Positions 8,062-16,344 of a DNA stretch of 64,000 nt are shown here, piece after piece. The stretch lies in NCBI GenBank assembly GCA_023391635.1, contig JAEWAQ010000022.1, positions 62,001-126,000 on the forward strand, in the 5' to 3' direction. Under the pieces are notes generated by a model. The model made no database searches. It was not told the DNA's origin and saw nothing but the letters and a program-made list of their open reading frames with translations. Source of the DNA: Bacillota bacterium (GTDB lineage Bacteria > Bacillota > Bacilli > Paenibacillales > Paenibacillaceae). Made by a program: the position numbers and the translations under genes. Position 1 is the first letter of the stretch. Each line of letters begins with the position of its first letter.

Positions 8062-9356
8062 AGAATATCGTAGATCAATGCCGGCGGCCGAATCGGGTCG
8101 CCGGTTATTGTTATGGCGTCGTACAGCAACTGAACGACTTCGTCGACGTTCGCGCGATTGGCGTGAATGACGGCCAGCGATTCGCCTTGGGCGACAGAAT
8201 CGCCAACCTTCTTGCGCAGCACGATGCCGACCGCCAAGTCGATGGTATCGTCCTTCGTCGCCCGCCCCGCCCCAAGCATCATGGCCGCGAGTCCGATGCT
8301 TTCCGCCGCGAGTTTGGCCACGTAACCCGATTCGTTTGCCAGCACTTCGATCTGGTAAGCCGCCGACGGCAACATCTCCGGCTGCTCCGTCACGTCCACA
8401 TTGCCTCCCTGCGCCGAGACGAACCGGCGGAATGCAGCCAGCGCTTGTCCGGATGCAATCGCTTCTTCCAGCAGGCGGCGCGCTTCCCCGGCATCCGCGG
8501 CTTTGCCCGCCAGCACGGTCATCTGGCTGCCCAACACAAGGCAAAGCTCGGTTAAGTCGGCGGGTCCCTCTCCCCGCAGCGTATCGATCGCTTCCCGCAC
8601 CTCCAGCGCATTGCCGATCGCGTAACCGAGCGGCTGGCTCATGTCGGAGATGACCGCGACGGTCCGTCGCCCGACCTGCCGGCCGATGTCGACCATCGCC
8701 AGAGCCAATTCGCGCGCATCGGCCAAATCCTTCATAAAGGCGCCGTCTCCCGTCTTCACGTCGAGCACGATGGCGTCGGCGCCTGCCGCGATCTTCTTGC
8801 TCATGACGGAACTGGCGATCAGCGGGATCGATTCGACCGTTGCCGTCACGTCCCTGAGTGCGTACAGCTTCTTGTCCGCCGGCGTCAGATTGCCGCTCTG
8901 ACCGACGACCGCAAGCCCGTTGCGATTGACCAATTCAACGAACGCCTCGCTTGATATCTCCGATTGAAAGCCCGGAATCGCGGCCAGCTTGTCGATCGTG
9001 CCGCCGGTATGGCCGAGGCCGCGCCCGGACATCTTCGCCACCGGAACGCCGACGGAAGCGACGAGAGGGGCCAGCACGAGCGTCGTGGAATCGCCGACGC
9101 CGCCCGTGCTGTGCTTGTCGACTTTGACGCCGGCGATTCCGGACAGATCGATCCGGTCGCCGGATGCCGCCATCGCCAGTGTCAAGTCCGCCCGCTCCCG
9201 CTCCGACATGCCGCGGAAATAGATGGCCATGGCGAGTGCGGCTATTTGATAATCGGGAATGGATTCTGCTGTGTAACCATGGATCAAATATTCGATCTCG
9301 GCTTGCGTCAACTCGCCGCCATCGCGCTTCTTCGCGATCAAGTCTACCGTTCTCAT
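8058..9356 (-). CDS. pdp: Pyrimidine-nucleoside phosphorylase
   Basis: A 432-residue enzyme that phosphorolyses uridine, thymidine and deoxyuridine to base and (deoxy)ribose-1-phosphate. The signature KMSGRGLGHTGGTIDKL is at about residues 81-97 and the phosphate-binding KHSTGGVGDSTT is upstream of it. The ATG at 9356 with GGGAAAGG nine bases upstream gives the family length (about 433); 22 further upstream codons would overlap deoC. With deoC 22 bases upstream it forms a deoxynucleoside salvage operon in which the sugar phosphate is passed, via a phosphopentomutase not seen here, to DeoC. Confidence 0.93.
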   Translation of the reverse strand: MRTVDLIAKKRDGGELTQAEIEYLIHGYTAESIPDYQIAALAMAIYFRGMSERERADLTLAMAASGDRIDLSGIAGVKVDKHSTGGVGDSTTLVLAPLVASVGVPVAKMSGRGLGHTGGTIDKLAAIPGFQSEISSEAFVELVNRNGLAVVGQSGNLTPADKKLYALRDVTATVESIPLIASSVMSKKIAAGADAIVLDVKTGDGAFMKDLADARELALAMVDIGRQVGRRTVAVISDMSQPLGYAIGNALEVREAIDTLRGEGPADLTELCLVLGSQMTVLAGKAADAGEARRLLEEAIASGQALAAFRRFVSAQGGNVDVTEQPEMLPSAAYQIEVLANESGYVAKLAAESIGLAAMMLGAGRATKDDTIDLAVGIVLRKKVGDSVAQGESLAVIHANRANVDEVVQLLYDAITITGDPIRPPALIYDIL

Positions 9357-9378
9357 CGCACGCAACCTTTCCCTGAAT

Positions 9379-10056
9379 TTAGTAGACAGCTGCGGATCCG
9401 GACTCGCCGCCTGCGATGGCAACGGAAGCGCTGGCGCCCAGCCTCGTCGCTCCCGCCTCGATCAGCTGTCGGGCAAATGCCGCATCGCGGATGCCGCCCG
9501 ATGCTTTGATGCCCATGCCAGGCCCGACCGCGGCGCGAATCAGCGTCACATCGGCCACCGTGGCGCCGCCAGTTCCGAACCCGGTCGACGTCTTTACGTA
9601 ATCTGCGCCTGCCTGCTGACAGAGCAGGGCGGCTTCCCGCTTCTCCTCATCCGTCAAATAGCAAGTCTCGATAATGACCTTCAACGCCGCGCGGCCTGCG
9701 CATGCATGGGCAACCGCCCGCACGTCTTGGAGCGCCGCTTCCCGATCCCCCGATTTGAAAGCGCCGATATTCAGCACCATGTCGATCTCGGTTGCGCCGG
9801 AAGCGATCGCATCGCCCGCTTCCGCCACCTTGACGGAGGTACGGCTTGCGCCGAGGGGAAAGCCGACAACCGTTGCGACGCCGATGCCGCTACCTGCCAG
9901 TTCGGTTGCCGCAAGCGGCACCCAGTACGGATTGACGCACACCGCCGCCAATCCGTATTGACGCGCTTCCCGGCACAGTCGCACGATATCCGCCTGCACG
10001 GCATTCGCGCTGAGCAGCGTATGATCGATTCGTTGGGCTAACTGCTGTGATTCCAT
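9379..10056 (-). CDS. deoC: Deoxyribose-phosphate aldolase
   Basis: A 225-residue class I aldolase that cleaves 2-deoxyribose-5-phosphate to glyceraldehyde-3-phosphate and acetaldehyde. IDHTLL at the N-terminus, EIDMVLNIGAFKSG, the LKVIIETCYL segment and the Schiff-base lysine in ADYVKTSTGF are visible, as is the phosphate-binding GIKASGGIRD. The start ATG at 10056 follows GGGAGAAG; an earlier in-frame ATG at 10074 lacks a site. It is the first gene of deoC-pdp. Confidence 0.93.
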   Translation of the reverse strand: MESQQLAQRIDHTLLSANAVQADIVRLCREARQYGLAAVCVNPYWVPLAATELAGSGIGVATVVGFPLGASRTSVKVAEAGDAIASGATEIDMVLNIGAFKSGDREAALQDVRAVAHACAGRAALKVIIETCYLTDEEKREAALLCQQAGADYVKTSTGFGTGGATVADVTLIRAAVGPGMGIKASGGIRDAAFARQLIEAGATRLGASASVAIAGGESGSAAVY

Positions 10057-10104
10057 TTCATAATCTTCTCCCATCGTAAACAACAAAGTAGATTTGCCGT
10101 TATT

Positions 10105-10284
10105 TTACCCGTTATCCCGTATTCGGTCATGAATCCATGGTCGCAAATTCAACGTGAATAATCCCCGCTCGCGTCGAAGCAGGGATTCCGGGTTGGTTTC
10201 CGTACATTTTCCGAACATGAGAGCGTACTTGCCCCATACTTGCACGATGCCGTGTTCCGCCAACATTTTTCGGCGGGCGGGCAT
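10105..10284 (-). CDS. Small hypothetical protein (59 aa)
   Basis: A frame of about 59 residues, MPARRKMLAEHGIVQVWGKY then ...TETNPESLLRRERGLFTLNLRPWIHDRIRDNG, begins 34 bases after the FMN reductase stop. Its codon choice (GCG GAA CAC GGC ATC GTG) looks like the real genes here, and it fills an otherwise empty gap. No good ribosome site precedes either ATG (10284 or 10266). It is basic with two tryptophans and has no membrane segment. I do not recognise it; it could also be decaying sequence. Confidence 0.35.
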   Translation of the reverse strand: MPARRKMLAEHGIVQVWGKYALMFGKCTETNPESLLRRERGLFTLNLRPWIHDRIRDNG

Positions 10285-10318
10285 GCTCAGGCAGACAGGA
10301 ATCGATTCCCGCAGCCAT

Positions 10319-10870
10319 TCACGAGATGGCCGACTTCTCCTTCTGCAGCAGCTCGCCCAATCGGACAAAATTACCGAGCACGTGCCCGACCCGCAGTCGC
10401 ATGCGTTCATTCTCAGGCTCGCCGTCAATGCCGAACTTTCTCTGGTCTCCGCCGATCGATATCCAATCCGGACAGTTGACGCCATGCAGATTGCGAACGA
10501 TCGCTTGCATGTGCGTCAACGAACTTACCCCTACCGCCCCGCCCGCGGCGCTGACGGACAACACCGCCTTGCCGTCGAAATGTTCGGAACTCAAGTAATC
10601 GAGCGCGTTCTTGAGCACGCCCGAGATCGTCCCGTGGTACTCAGGAGACGTCAAAATGACGGCATCGCATTCCTTTAAAAGACGGTCCATTTCCCGCACC
10701 GCTGCCGGTTGTTCGTCTGCGTCCGGATCATAGAGAGGCAATGGGATCTCCCTTAAGTCGAACAGTTGGGCCGAATGGCCGAGGTCGCGTATTCTCGTCT
10801 GCAGATAGCGAGCCATTCGCGAACTCGCAGATTCGCGGCGATTGCTTCCGGCCAGAATCGCGATTTGCAT
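10319..10870 (-). CDS. NAD(P)H-dependent FMN reductase (azoreductase-like)
   Basis: A 183-residue flavodoxin-fold reductase. LAGSNRRESASSRMARYL at the N-terminus is the FMN phosphate-binding loop and SPEYHGTISGVLKNALDYL (about residues 79-97) is the family signature. Relatives reduce quinones, azo dyes or chromate with NAD(P)H. The ATG at 10870 with GGGAGGG directly upstream is preferred over an ATG/TTG eleven codons earlier. A sigma-A promoter overlapped by an inverted repeat lies upstream, consistent with control by a dedicated repressor. Confidence 0.88.
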   Translation of the reverse strand: MQIAILAGSNRRESASSRMARYLQTRIRDLGHSAQLFDLREIPLPLYDPDADEQPAAVREMDRLLKECDAVILTSPEYHGTISGVLKNALDYLSSEHFDGKAVLSVSAAGGAVGVSSLTHMQAIVRNLHGVNCPDWISIGGDQRKFGIDGEPENERMRLRVGHVLGNFVRLGELLQKEKSAIS

Positions 10871-10894
10871 GGACAGCCCTCCCTTCTCCGACTT

Positions 10895-10931
10895 TACATA
10901 CATAATAGTATATAAAGTATGTATGAGTCAA
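10895..10931 (-). promoter_or_regulatory. Sigma-A promoter with overlapping inverted repeat
   Basis: Minus-strand TTGACT (10931-10926), an 18-base spacer and TATTAT (10907-10902) form a good promoter for the FMN reductase. TACATAC (10895-10901) and GTATGTA (10917-10923) are perfect 7-bp arms separated by 15 bases and overlap the -10 box, which fits a repressor operator. YodB/MarR/HxlR-type repressors control similar reductases in Bacillus, but no such gene is nearby. Confidence 0.65.
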
Positions 10932-11082
10932 TGAGTATGAAATTTCGTTTCCCATGCCGAAACCGCCAATAACTAATGGGTAGGCCTTGAGAGACAGCTG
11001 AAATGAAAACGGCCGCCCGGGTCGGCGGGAGCTTGCAATCCCCCTTCGACGCTGACGGCCTCAACGTATACATACAAATGGA

Positions 11083-12051
11083 TTACTGCGACAACCTTCT
11101 GGCCAAATCGTACATTTCCAGATCGAACGACTTCTTCGTCGAGCACACCATCTCGATGTCCGTCGCGACGAACTCGCCCTTCACGATGCCCAGCCCTTTG
11201 CCCGAATCGCCTTCGAGCAGCTTCTGCACCGCATAATCGCCAAGCTTGCCGGCGAGAATCCGATCGTTGTGCGTCGGACAGCCGCCGCGCTGAATGTGCC
11301 CCAGCACGGTCACCCGCGCCTCGATGCCGCTGTATTCGGCGATCTGGCGCGCGATGCTGTCCCCGCTGCCGACGCCTTCCGCAACGATGATGATGCCATG
11401 CCGCTTGCCTTTCTGGAAATTCGACTTCATGTGAAGCGCGATCTCCTTCAGATCGAACGGCACCTCCGGCACGAGAATGGCTTCCGCCCCGCTTGCAAGT
11501 CCGGCGTACAGCGCGATGTCGCCGCAATGCCGTCCCATCACTTCGACGATAGACGAACGCTCGTGGGAAGTCATCGTGTCGCGCAGCTTGTTGATCGCGT
11601 CGACGACGATGCTGACGGACGTATCGAAGCCGATCGTGAAATCCGTGAACGGAATATCGTTGTCGATCGTGCCCGGCAGCGCCATCGTCTTGATGCCGAG
11701 CTTGCTGAGCTTCAGCGCCCCTTGGTAGGAGCCGTCGCCGCCGATGACGACGAGGCCGTCAATGCCGTATTCGCGCAGGATGTCGGCCGCCTTCTGCTGC
11801 CCTTCCGGCGTCATGAATTCCTTGCAGCGTGCCGTCTGCAGGATCGTACCGCCGCGCTGGATAATGTCGCCGACGCTGCGCATATCCATCGGTCGGATAT
11901 CCCGGTTCAATAAGCCTTGATATCCGCGCTGTACGCCGAATATTTCCAGTCCCCGATAGAGACCTCCGCGAACGACCGCCCGGATCGCCGCGTTCATTCC
12001 TTGCGAATCTCCGCCGCTCGTCAGCACGGCGATCTTCTTCATAGCTCCCAT
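11083..12051 (-). CDS. pfkA: ATP-dependent 6-phosphofructokinase
   Basis: Commits fructose-6-phosphate to glycolysis. Visible: the N-terminal ATP loop (TSGGDSQGMNAAIR), GGDGSYQGA, the catalytic PGTIDNDIPFTDFTIGFDT, MGRHCGDIALY and the effector-site region. The start at 12051 (MGAMKKI) has GGAGG nine bases upstream; starting at the next ATG, 12042, gives 319 residues, the usual length. One oddity: the nucleotide loop has GGDSQG where most relatives have GGDSPG or GGDAPG. It lies 68 bases downstream of the terpene synthase gene; no strong terminator was seen after it. Confidence 0.93.
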   Translation of the reverse strand: MGAMKKIAVLTSGGDSQGMNAAIRAVVRGGLYRGLEIFGVQRGYQGLLNRDIRPMDMRSVGDIIQRGGTILQTARCKEFMTPEGQQKAADILREYGIDGLVVIGGDGSYQGALKLSKLGIKTMALPGTIDNDIPFTDFTIGFDTSVSIVVDAINKLRDTMTSHERSSIVEVMGRHCGDIALYAGLASGAEAILVPEVPFDLKEIALHMKSNFQKGKRHGIIIVAEGVGSGDSIARQIAEYSGIEARVTVLGHIQRGGCPTHNDRILAGKLGDYAVQKLLEGDSGKGLGIVKGEFVATDIEMVCSTKKSFDLEMYDLARRLSQ

Positions 12052-12119
12052 CTGCCATTTCCTCCCCAAATGCGGTTTCCCATTGGCGCTGCCAAGCGAG
12101 TCGACCTGTTCCTTGTTCC

Positions 12120-13196
12120 TTACATCGCCTTGCGAATCCAGACGCTGTTCACCCAGAAGAACAATCGCGTCCACGGACTGCCTTTCATGAGCAGCCTCGC
12201 CGTCCTTCGCACCTGCTTCTGATCTTTCACCTTCGGATCGGATAAGTACAAGGCGACGAGCCCCTCCACGACCATGCGGTGAAAGCCGGGTTCCGGCAGC
12301 TGTCCGGCCGCCAGCCTGGCTGCCTGCACCATGCGGCGCATACGCTCGTCCAATACTTCTTGATTGCCGTAATAGTTACAGAAATTCAAATCCCCGCCTG
12401 CCTGATCCTCGGCTTGGTCGATGAGATAATCCAGCAAAATGTGCAGACCGCATATCGATGGGAAATAGGCATCCTTGATCCGATCCGCCGCATCCGGCGT
12501 CAGCTCCGGATCGCAAGCCGCCAGGAACAGCATGAACATGCCGAGCGTCGAACCGGTTGCCGCCGCGAATTCGTTCCAGCGCAGCTCCGGACACGCCGGC
12601 TTATGCAGCTCCCACCAGGCTTGCAATTCCCCTTCGCGAAGCGGCTTCGCGATATGCTTGTACACTTGCAGATCCCCGTACAGGCCGACAAGCTCCCGTA
12701 CATGACCTTGCACGCGCCCGTACGCAGGCAGTTCGCCGACAGCAGACTGGCAGCGTCTTACGAGCGCATGCAAATATCCGCCGTCGTCGCTTTCCTGCCG
12801 AAGCGCGTAATAATCGGTGAGCGGCGCGCCCGGCGTCACCGCGTCGAGCATGCTGCGATGCAGCAGCCGAAAATCGTCCGCGTCCAGCGAGGTGCTCCTG
12901 TCGCACAAGTTGTCCAAATAATCGCTGATCGTCTGCAAAGCGACGATGAGCGGGATCAACACGTCCTTCATGGCCAAGTTCGGCGCCGAGTATACAGCTC
13001 CGCCTTCGCAATGAAATTGCTTGGCCGTCATGCTGTCGATCGCTTGCTTGCGAAGCTCGGCGTCGGGAATAGCTTCGGCGGCAGCTCGCCAACCCGCCAA
13101 TTCACTGCGCACGCCGGGTAAAATGTACTTATATACTCTCGACATCAGCGCGACCGGCCCGCGCGGGTACCGAACCGCCGAGCGATCCATTTTCAT
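12120..13196 (-). CDS. ytpB: Tetraprenyl-beta-curcumene synthase family (YtpB-like, DUF2600)
   Basis: A 358-residue member of the YtpB/DUF2600 family, whose B. subtilis member cyclises a C35 prenyl diphosphate to tetraprenyl-beta-curcumene, a step toward sporulenes (sesquarterpenes). Aspartate-rich DYLDNLCDR (about residues 94-102) and DYLIDQAEDQAGGD (about 258) are candidate metal-diphosphate sites, and NFCNYYGNQ follows. GGAGG lies eight bases before the ATG at 13196. A 113-residue protein of unknown function is just upstream and pfkA downstream. Product specificity cannot be read from the sequence. Confidence 0.82.
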   Translation of the reverse strand: MKMDRSAVRYPRGPVALMSRVYKYILPGVRSELAGWRAAAEAIPDAELRKQAIDSMTAKQFHCEGGAVYSAPNLAMKDVLIPLIVALQTISDYLDNLCDRSTSLDADDFRLLHRSMLDAVTPGAPLTDYYALRQESDDGGYLHALVRRCQSAVGELPAYGRVQGHVRELVGLYGDLQVYKHIAKPLREGELQAWWELHKPACPELRWNEFAAATGSTLGMFMLFLAACDPELTPDAADRIKDAYFPSICGLHILLDYLIDQAEDQAGGDLNFCNYYGNQEVLDERMRRMVQAARLAAGQLPEPGFHRMVVEGLVALYLSDPKVKDQKQVRRTARLLMKGSPWTRLFFWVNSVWIRKAM

Positions 13197-13218
13197 GCCC
13201 GAATCCTCCACTTGCTAA

Positions 13219-13557
13219 CTATGCGTGCCGCTTGGTGTCTTCATCCAGATCTTGCTGCGTTCTGAACCAGATATGCAGATCGTTGATCCTGCTCGCGAGC
13301 TCTGCGATATCCCCGTTCAACCGACACGATGCGGCAAAATCGTCCTCTTGCGATAAAGCGTCCTGCCTGACCCTGATCTTCTCTTCCAGCCGCATGATCC
13401 GATCCGGGATCCGGCCTCTCACCTGCTCCCAGCGCGCCAGTACGACCGCCTGCTGCCGGTGCGTCATCGTCTCCCAGTCCTGCCCGAACGCGGGCACCGA
13501 TATGCCCAGCCGTTCATTCCAGGCGAACTGGCGCTCCAACCACTGTTCCTCTCCCAT
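13219..13557 (-). CDS. Hypothetical protein, likely coiled coil
   Basis: A 112-residue soluble protein, unrecognised. It has a tryptophan-rich N-terminus (EEQWLERQFAWNERL), a basic middle, and a heptad-like helix (RLEEKIRVRQDAL ... GDIAELASRINDLHIWF). AAGGAAAGG precedes the ATG at 13557. It ends 22 bases before the YtpB-like gene, so the pair is probably one operon; a role related to that enzyme is only a contextual guess. Confidence 0.6.
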   Translation of the reverse strand: MGEEQWLERQFAWNERLGISVPAFGQDWETMTHRQQAVVLARWEQVRGRIPDRIMRLEEKIRVRQDALSQEDDFAASCRLNGDIAELASRINDLHIWFRTQQDLDEDTKRHA

Positions 13558-13717
13558 GAACGTACCTTTCCTTGCTCCGCCGGACTGCCGTCTGGCAGCG
13601 TTGGTCAAAATCGTCATTCTTAAATGTATCATTACATCCATGCGAAATCCAGTACTTCACGCACGCGGGTCCGCCAGAAATTCCTTCCCGATTCAAGCGT
13701 AGCCGGCTGTCGAAATC

Positions 13718-13726
13718 TGTTATAAT
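13718..13726 (+). promoter_or_regulatory. Extended -10 promoter of the MATE-like gene
   Basis: TGTTATAAT is a perfect extended -10 element (TGn-TATAAT). No convincing -35 lies upstream, which extended -10 promoters tolerate. It reads toward the gene at 13812 with a leader of about 80 bases. Confidence 0.55.
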
Positions 13727-13811
13727 ACTAGCTATCTTGTAATAGGGAGCTTGCGGAGCAAACTCTTATCGCTATTGAACGATCACATCGAATGCACGAA
13801 GGGAGCCCGAA

Positions 13812-15134
13812 ATGCCGCAATCCTCAGATGGCCCCGTTACGCAAAAACGATTATACTTATTTTTCATTCCGCTGGGGCTGACCGTCGTCCTGATCAACTT
13901 GTCGCACGTCATCATCAACGGCACGCTGGCGCGCGCCGCGAACCCGACGAACGTCCTTGCGGGCTACGCGCTGGCGATGAGCCTACTCGCCTTGACCGAA
14001 AGACCGTCGATCCTGCTCAGGCAAACCTGCTCCGCCCTGGTCAGGGACAAAATATCATTTCGCGCCGTCCGTTACATCGGCATGATCGTATTAGTCGCTT
14101 CGCTCGCGTTCGGTGCGTTGGTCGCTTATTCGCCCCTCGGCTTCTGGGTGTTCGGCATCGCGTTCGGAGCCGAGCCGCTTATCGCGTCCCAGGCAATCGA
14201 AGCTTGGCGAGCGCTTATGTTCCTATCCGTATTCTCCGGACTTCGCTGCTTGTTCCAGGGCGTCATCATTTATCGGATGCGGACCAAATGGATGACCGTC
14301 GGCATGGTGTTCCGGTTGACCGCCATGTTTCTGCTTTCGCGTATGTTCATTCAGATCGGGGTGACGAACGCGCTTCAAGGCACGATGATATTCGTGGGCG
14401 GCATGATGATCGAGGCGTTCGTCAGTTGGCTGGAATTCCGCAAATTGATCCGGGCGATGCCGGAGCGAGCAGAGGATCATGACATCGTCCGGCCGCGGCA
14501 GGTGCTTCCGTTCTATCGGCCTTTGCTGCTATCCACTTTAATTGTCGTATGGGTGTCGCCGATTCTCAACACGATGCTGGGCACGTCGGACGAAGCGGCG
14601 ATGGCGATCGCCTCCTTCTCCGTCGCCGGCAGTCTGATGAATCTGATGCTCGGGTTTTTCACCTATTTCCACCAAATCGCCTTGCACTTCGGCAGGTCGA
14701 ACCCTGCGCAAGTGCGCCGATTTGTCCTCACGCTCGGGTTCGCTCCGACCGTCATGCTCTCTCTGCTTGCCTTTACGCCAGCGGGACCCTGGATGCTTAC
14801 CCACTTGCTCAATGTGAGAGACGAACTGCTTCATGCCAGCTTGATGGCGCTGCGCGGCTTTCTCCCGTTCGTCATCGTCTTCCCGTGGCTCGATACGCTG
14901 AACGGCTTCGTGATGGGCCGCGGGGAAACGAAGCTGATGTTCGCCTCCCAGATTGCCAACGCCGTCATGACAACACTGCTCATTACCGGACTCGTCTTGG
15001 CGCTGCCTGGCTGGCACGGCATCCTCGGGTCGTTGGCGCAATCGGGCGGGCTTGCGGCCGAACTGTCGCTGCTCGCCTGGATGTACCGCAAAAATCGCAA
15101 GCAAAGCCGCATGAACGCCATCGTTTCCGCCTAA
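13812..15134 (+). CDS. MATE/MOP-superfamily multidrug exporter
   Basis: A 440-residue integral membrane protein with about twelve hydrophobic helices, in the multi-antimicrobial extrusion / MOP flippase superfamily. The N-terminal LYLFFIPLGLTVVLINLSHVIINGTLARA and the later YRPLLLSTLIVVWVSPILNTML mark the starts of the two pseudo-symmetric halves. Such proteins export cationic drugs or metabolites using ion gradients; the substrate is unknown. AAGGGAG precedes the ATG. An MFS gene follows 34 bases later. Confidence 0.75.
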   Translation: MPQSSDGPVTQKRLYLFFIPLGLTVVLINLSHVIINGTLARAANPTNVLAGYALAMSLLALTERPSILLRQTCSALVRDKISFRAVRYIGMIVLVASLAFGALVAYSPLGFWVFGIAFGAEPLIASQAIEAWRALMFLSVFSGLRCLFQGVIIYRMRTKWMTVGMVFRLTAMFLLSRMFIQIGVTNALQGTMIFVGGMMIEAFVSWLEFRKLIRAMPERAEDHDIVRPRQVLPFYRPLLLSTLIVVWVSPILNTMLGTSDEAAMAIASFSVAGSLMNLMLGFFTYFHQIALHFGRSNPAQVRRFVLTLGFAPTVMLSLLAFTPAGPWMLTHLLNVRDELLHASLMALRGFLPFVIVFPWLDTLNGFVMGRGETKLMFASQIANAVMTTLLITGLVLALPGWHGILGSLAQSGGLAAELSLLAWMYRKNRKQSRMNAIVSA

Positions 15135-15168
15135 TCCGGCATTCGGCTAAGATTGGAGAATCACCATC

Positions 15169-16329
15169 ATGGTTGAACCTGCAGGCCAATCCAGGCCGTT
15201 AATCGCGATCAAATCGCTGCAATTCGTCTCTTATATGACGCTGGTACTCATCGGCACCTATTTTCCTCTGTACTTCTACAGCCTCGGCTTCACCAAATTG
15301 CAAATCGGAGCGATCTATTCCGTCGGCCCGGTACTGTCGATCGTGTCGAACGTGCTGGCCGGTCTGCTGAGCGATAAATCGAAAAGTTTGCGCCGGGTCA
15401 TCTCCTTGCTGTTCGCGGGACAGATTCTGGCACTCGCCCTGCTGCTCCCGCTGCGGGAATTCGGAATGATCTCCGTCGTCATGGCGTTGTTCTACCTGTT
15501 TCAGAGCGCCGTCAACCCGATGCTGGACAGCTTGTCGCTGCTGGCTGCCGACCGTACGAAGAAAAGCTTCGCGTCGATCCGGGTTTTCGGCTCGATCGGC
15601 TTCGCGATCGGCGCAGTCTTGTTCGGCATGCTGCTCAAAATATACGGATCGCAAATGACGATCGTGTTCGCGCTCGGCACCCTTTCGGTATCCGTAGTTT
15701 TCTCGCTTTTCGTTGCAGATTTCCAGGCATCGGTGCGCAAGTTCGATTTCCGCGGATTGTGGCAAATCGTGCGCCGCCCGGCGACGCTCGGCTTCTTCGC
15801 CGCCGTGATGATCGTATCCGTCGCCCATCGCGCCAACGAAGGGTTTCTGGCCGTCGTCATGCGGGACCAGGGCGCTTCCGACTTCGTTATCGGCGTCGCC
15901 ATGCTCGTTTCCTCGGTCAGCGAAATCCCGATCTTCTTCCTGCTCGCCAAATACGGCCATCGGTACCGCGAGTTCGCCCTGCTTGCCATCGCGAGCGCCA
16001 TGTTTGTGGTCCGCCTGCTGCTGCTCAGCATAACGACAGCTCCATGGGGATTTGTGGCGATACAACTGCTCCACAGCGTGACGTACGGCATTTTCTATAT
16101 TACCGCCCTGAGATGCCTGCAATCGATGCTGCCGGACGAATACCGATCATCCGGCCAGGCGATGTTCGCCGTCGCCTGGACCGGCATCGCGGGCATTATC
16201 GCCGGCATGCTCGGAGGGTGGCTGTACGACGCATACGGCCTTGCCTCGCTGTTTCGCGTCGGCGCGTCGTTCGCCCTGGTTGGCTGTTCCGTATTCCTGA
16301 TCATGCAGCTCCGCCGTACAGCCCCTTGA
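15169..16329 (+). CDS. Major facilitator superfamily transporter
   Basis: A 386-residue protein with twelve predicted helices. FPLYFYSLGFTKLQIGAIYSVGPVLSIVSNVLAGLLSDK at the N-terminus contains the loop 2-3 region where MFS motif A lies, and the overall pattern (DSLSLLAADRTKKSFASIRVFGSIGFAIG) resembles LacY/nucleoside-symporter-type or YfkF-like MFS members. GATTGGAG precedes the ATG. It is probably co-transcribed with the MATE-like gene upstream. It ends 15 bases from the convergent GH26 gene; substrate unknown. Confidence 0.82.
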   Translation: MVEPAGQSRPLIAIKSLQFVSYMTLVLIGTYFPLYFYSLGFTKLQIGAIYSVGPVLSIVSNVLAGLLSDKSKSLRRVISLLFAGQILALALLLPLREFGMISVVMALFYLFQSAVNPMLDSLSLLAADRTKKSFASIRVFGSIGFAIGAVLFGMLLKIYGSQMTIVFALGTLSVSVVFSLFVADFQASVRKFDFRGLWQIVRRPATLGFFAAVMIVSVAHRANEGFLAVVMRDQGASDFVIGVAMLVSSVSEIPIFFLLAKYGHRYREFALLAIASAMFVVRLLLLSITTAPWGFVAIQLLHSVTYGIFYITALRCLQSMLPDEYRSSGQAMFAVAWTGIAGIIAGMLGGWLYDAYGLASLFRVGASFALVGCSVFLIMQLRRTAP

Positions 16330-16344
16330 TCGAATTCGGGGCTG

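Noticed and set aside
10154..10678. Plus-strand gene opposite the FMN reductase
   Set aside because: Composition is that of an antisense frame and there is no ribosome site or family match.
12052..12174. N-terminal extension of PfkA
   Set aside because: The extra 41 residues overlap the ytpB 3' end and the family begins at MKKIAVLTSGGD.
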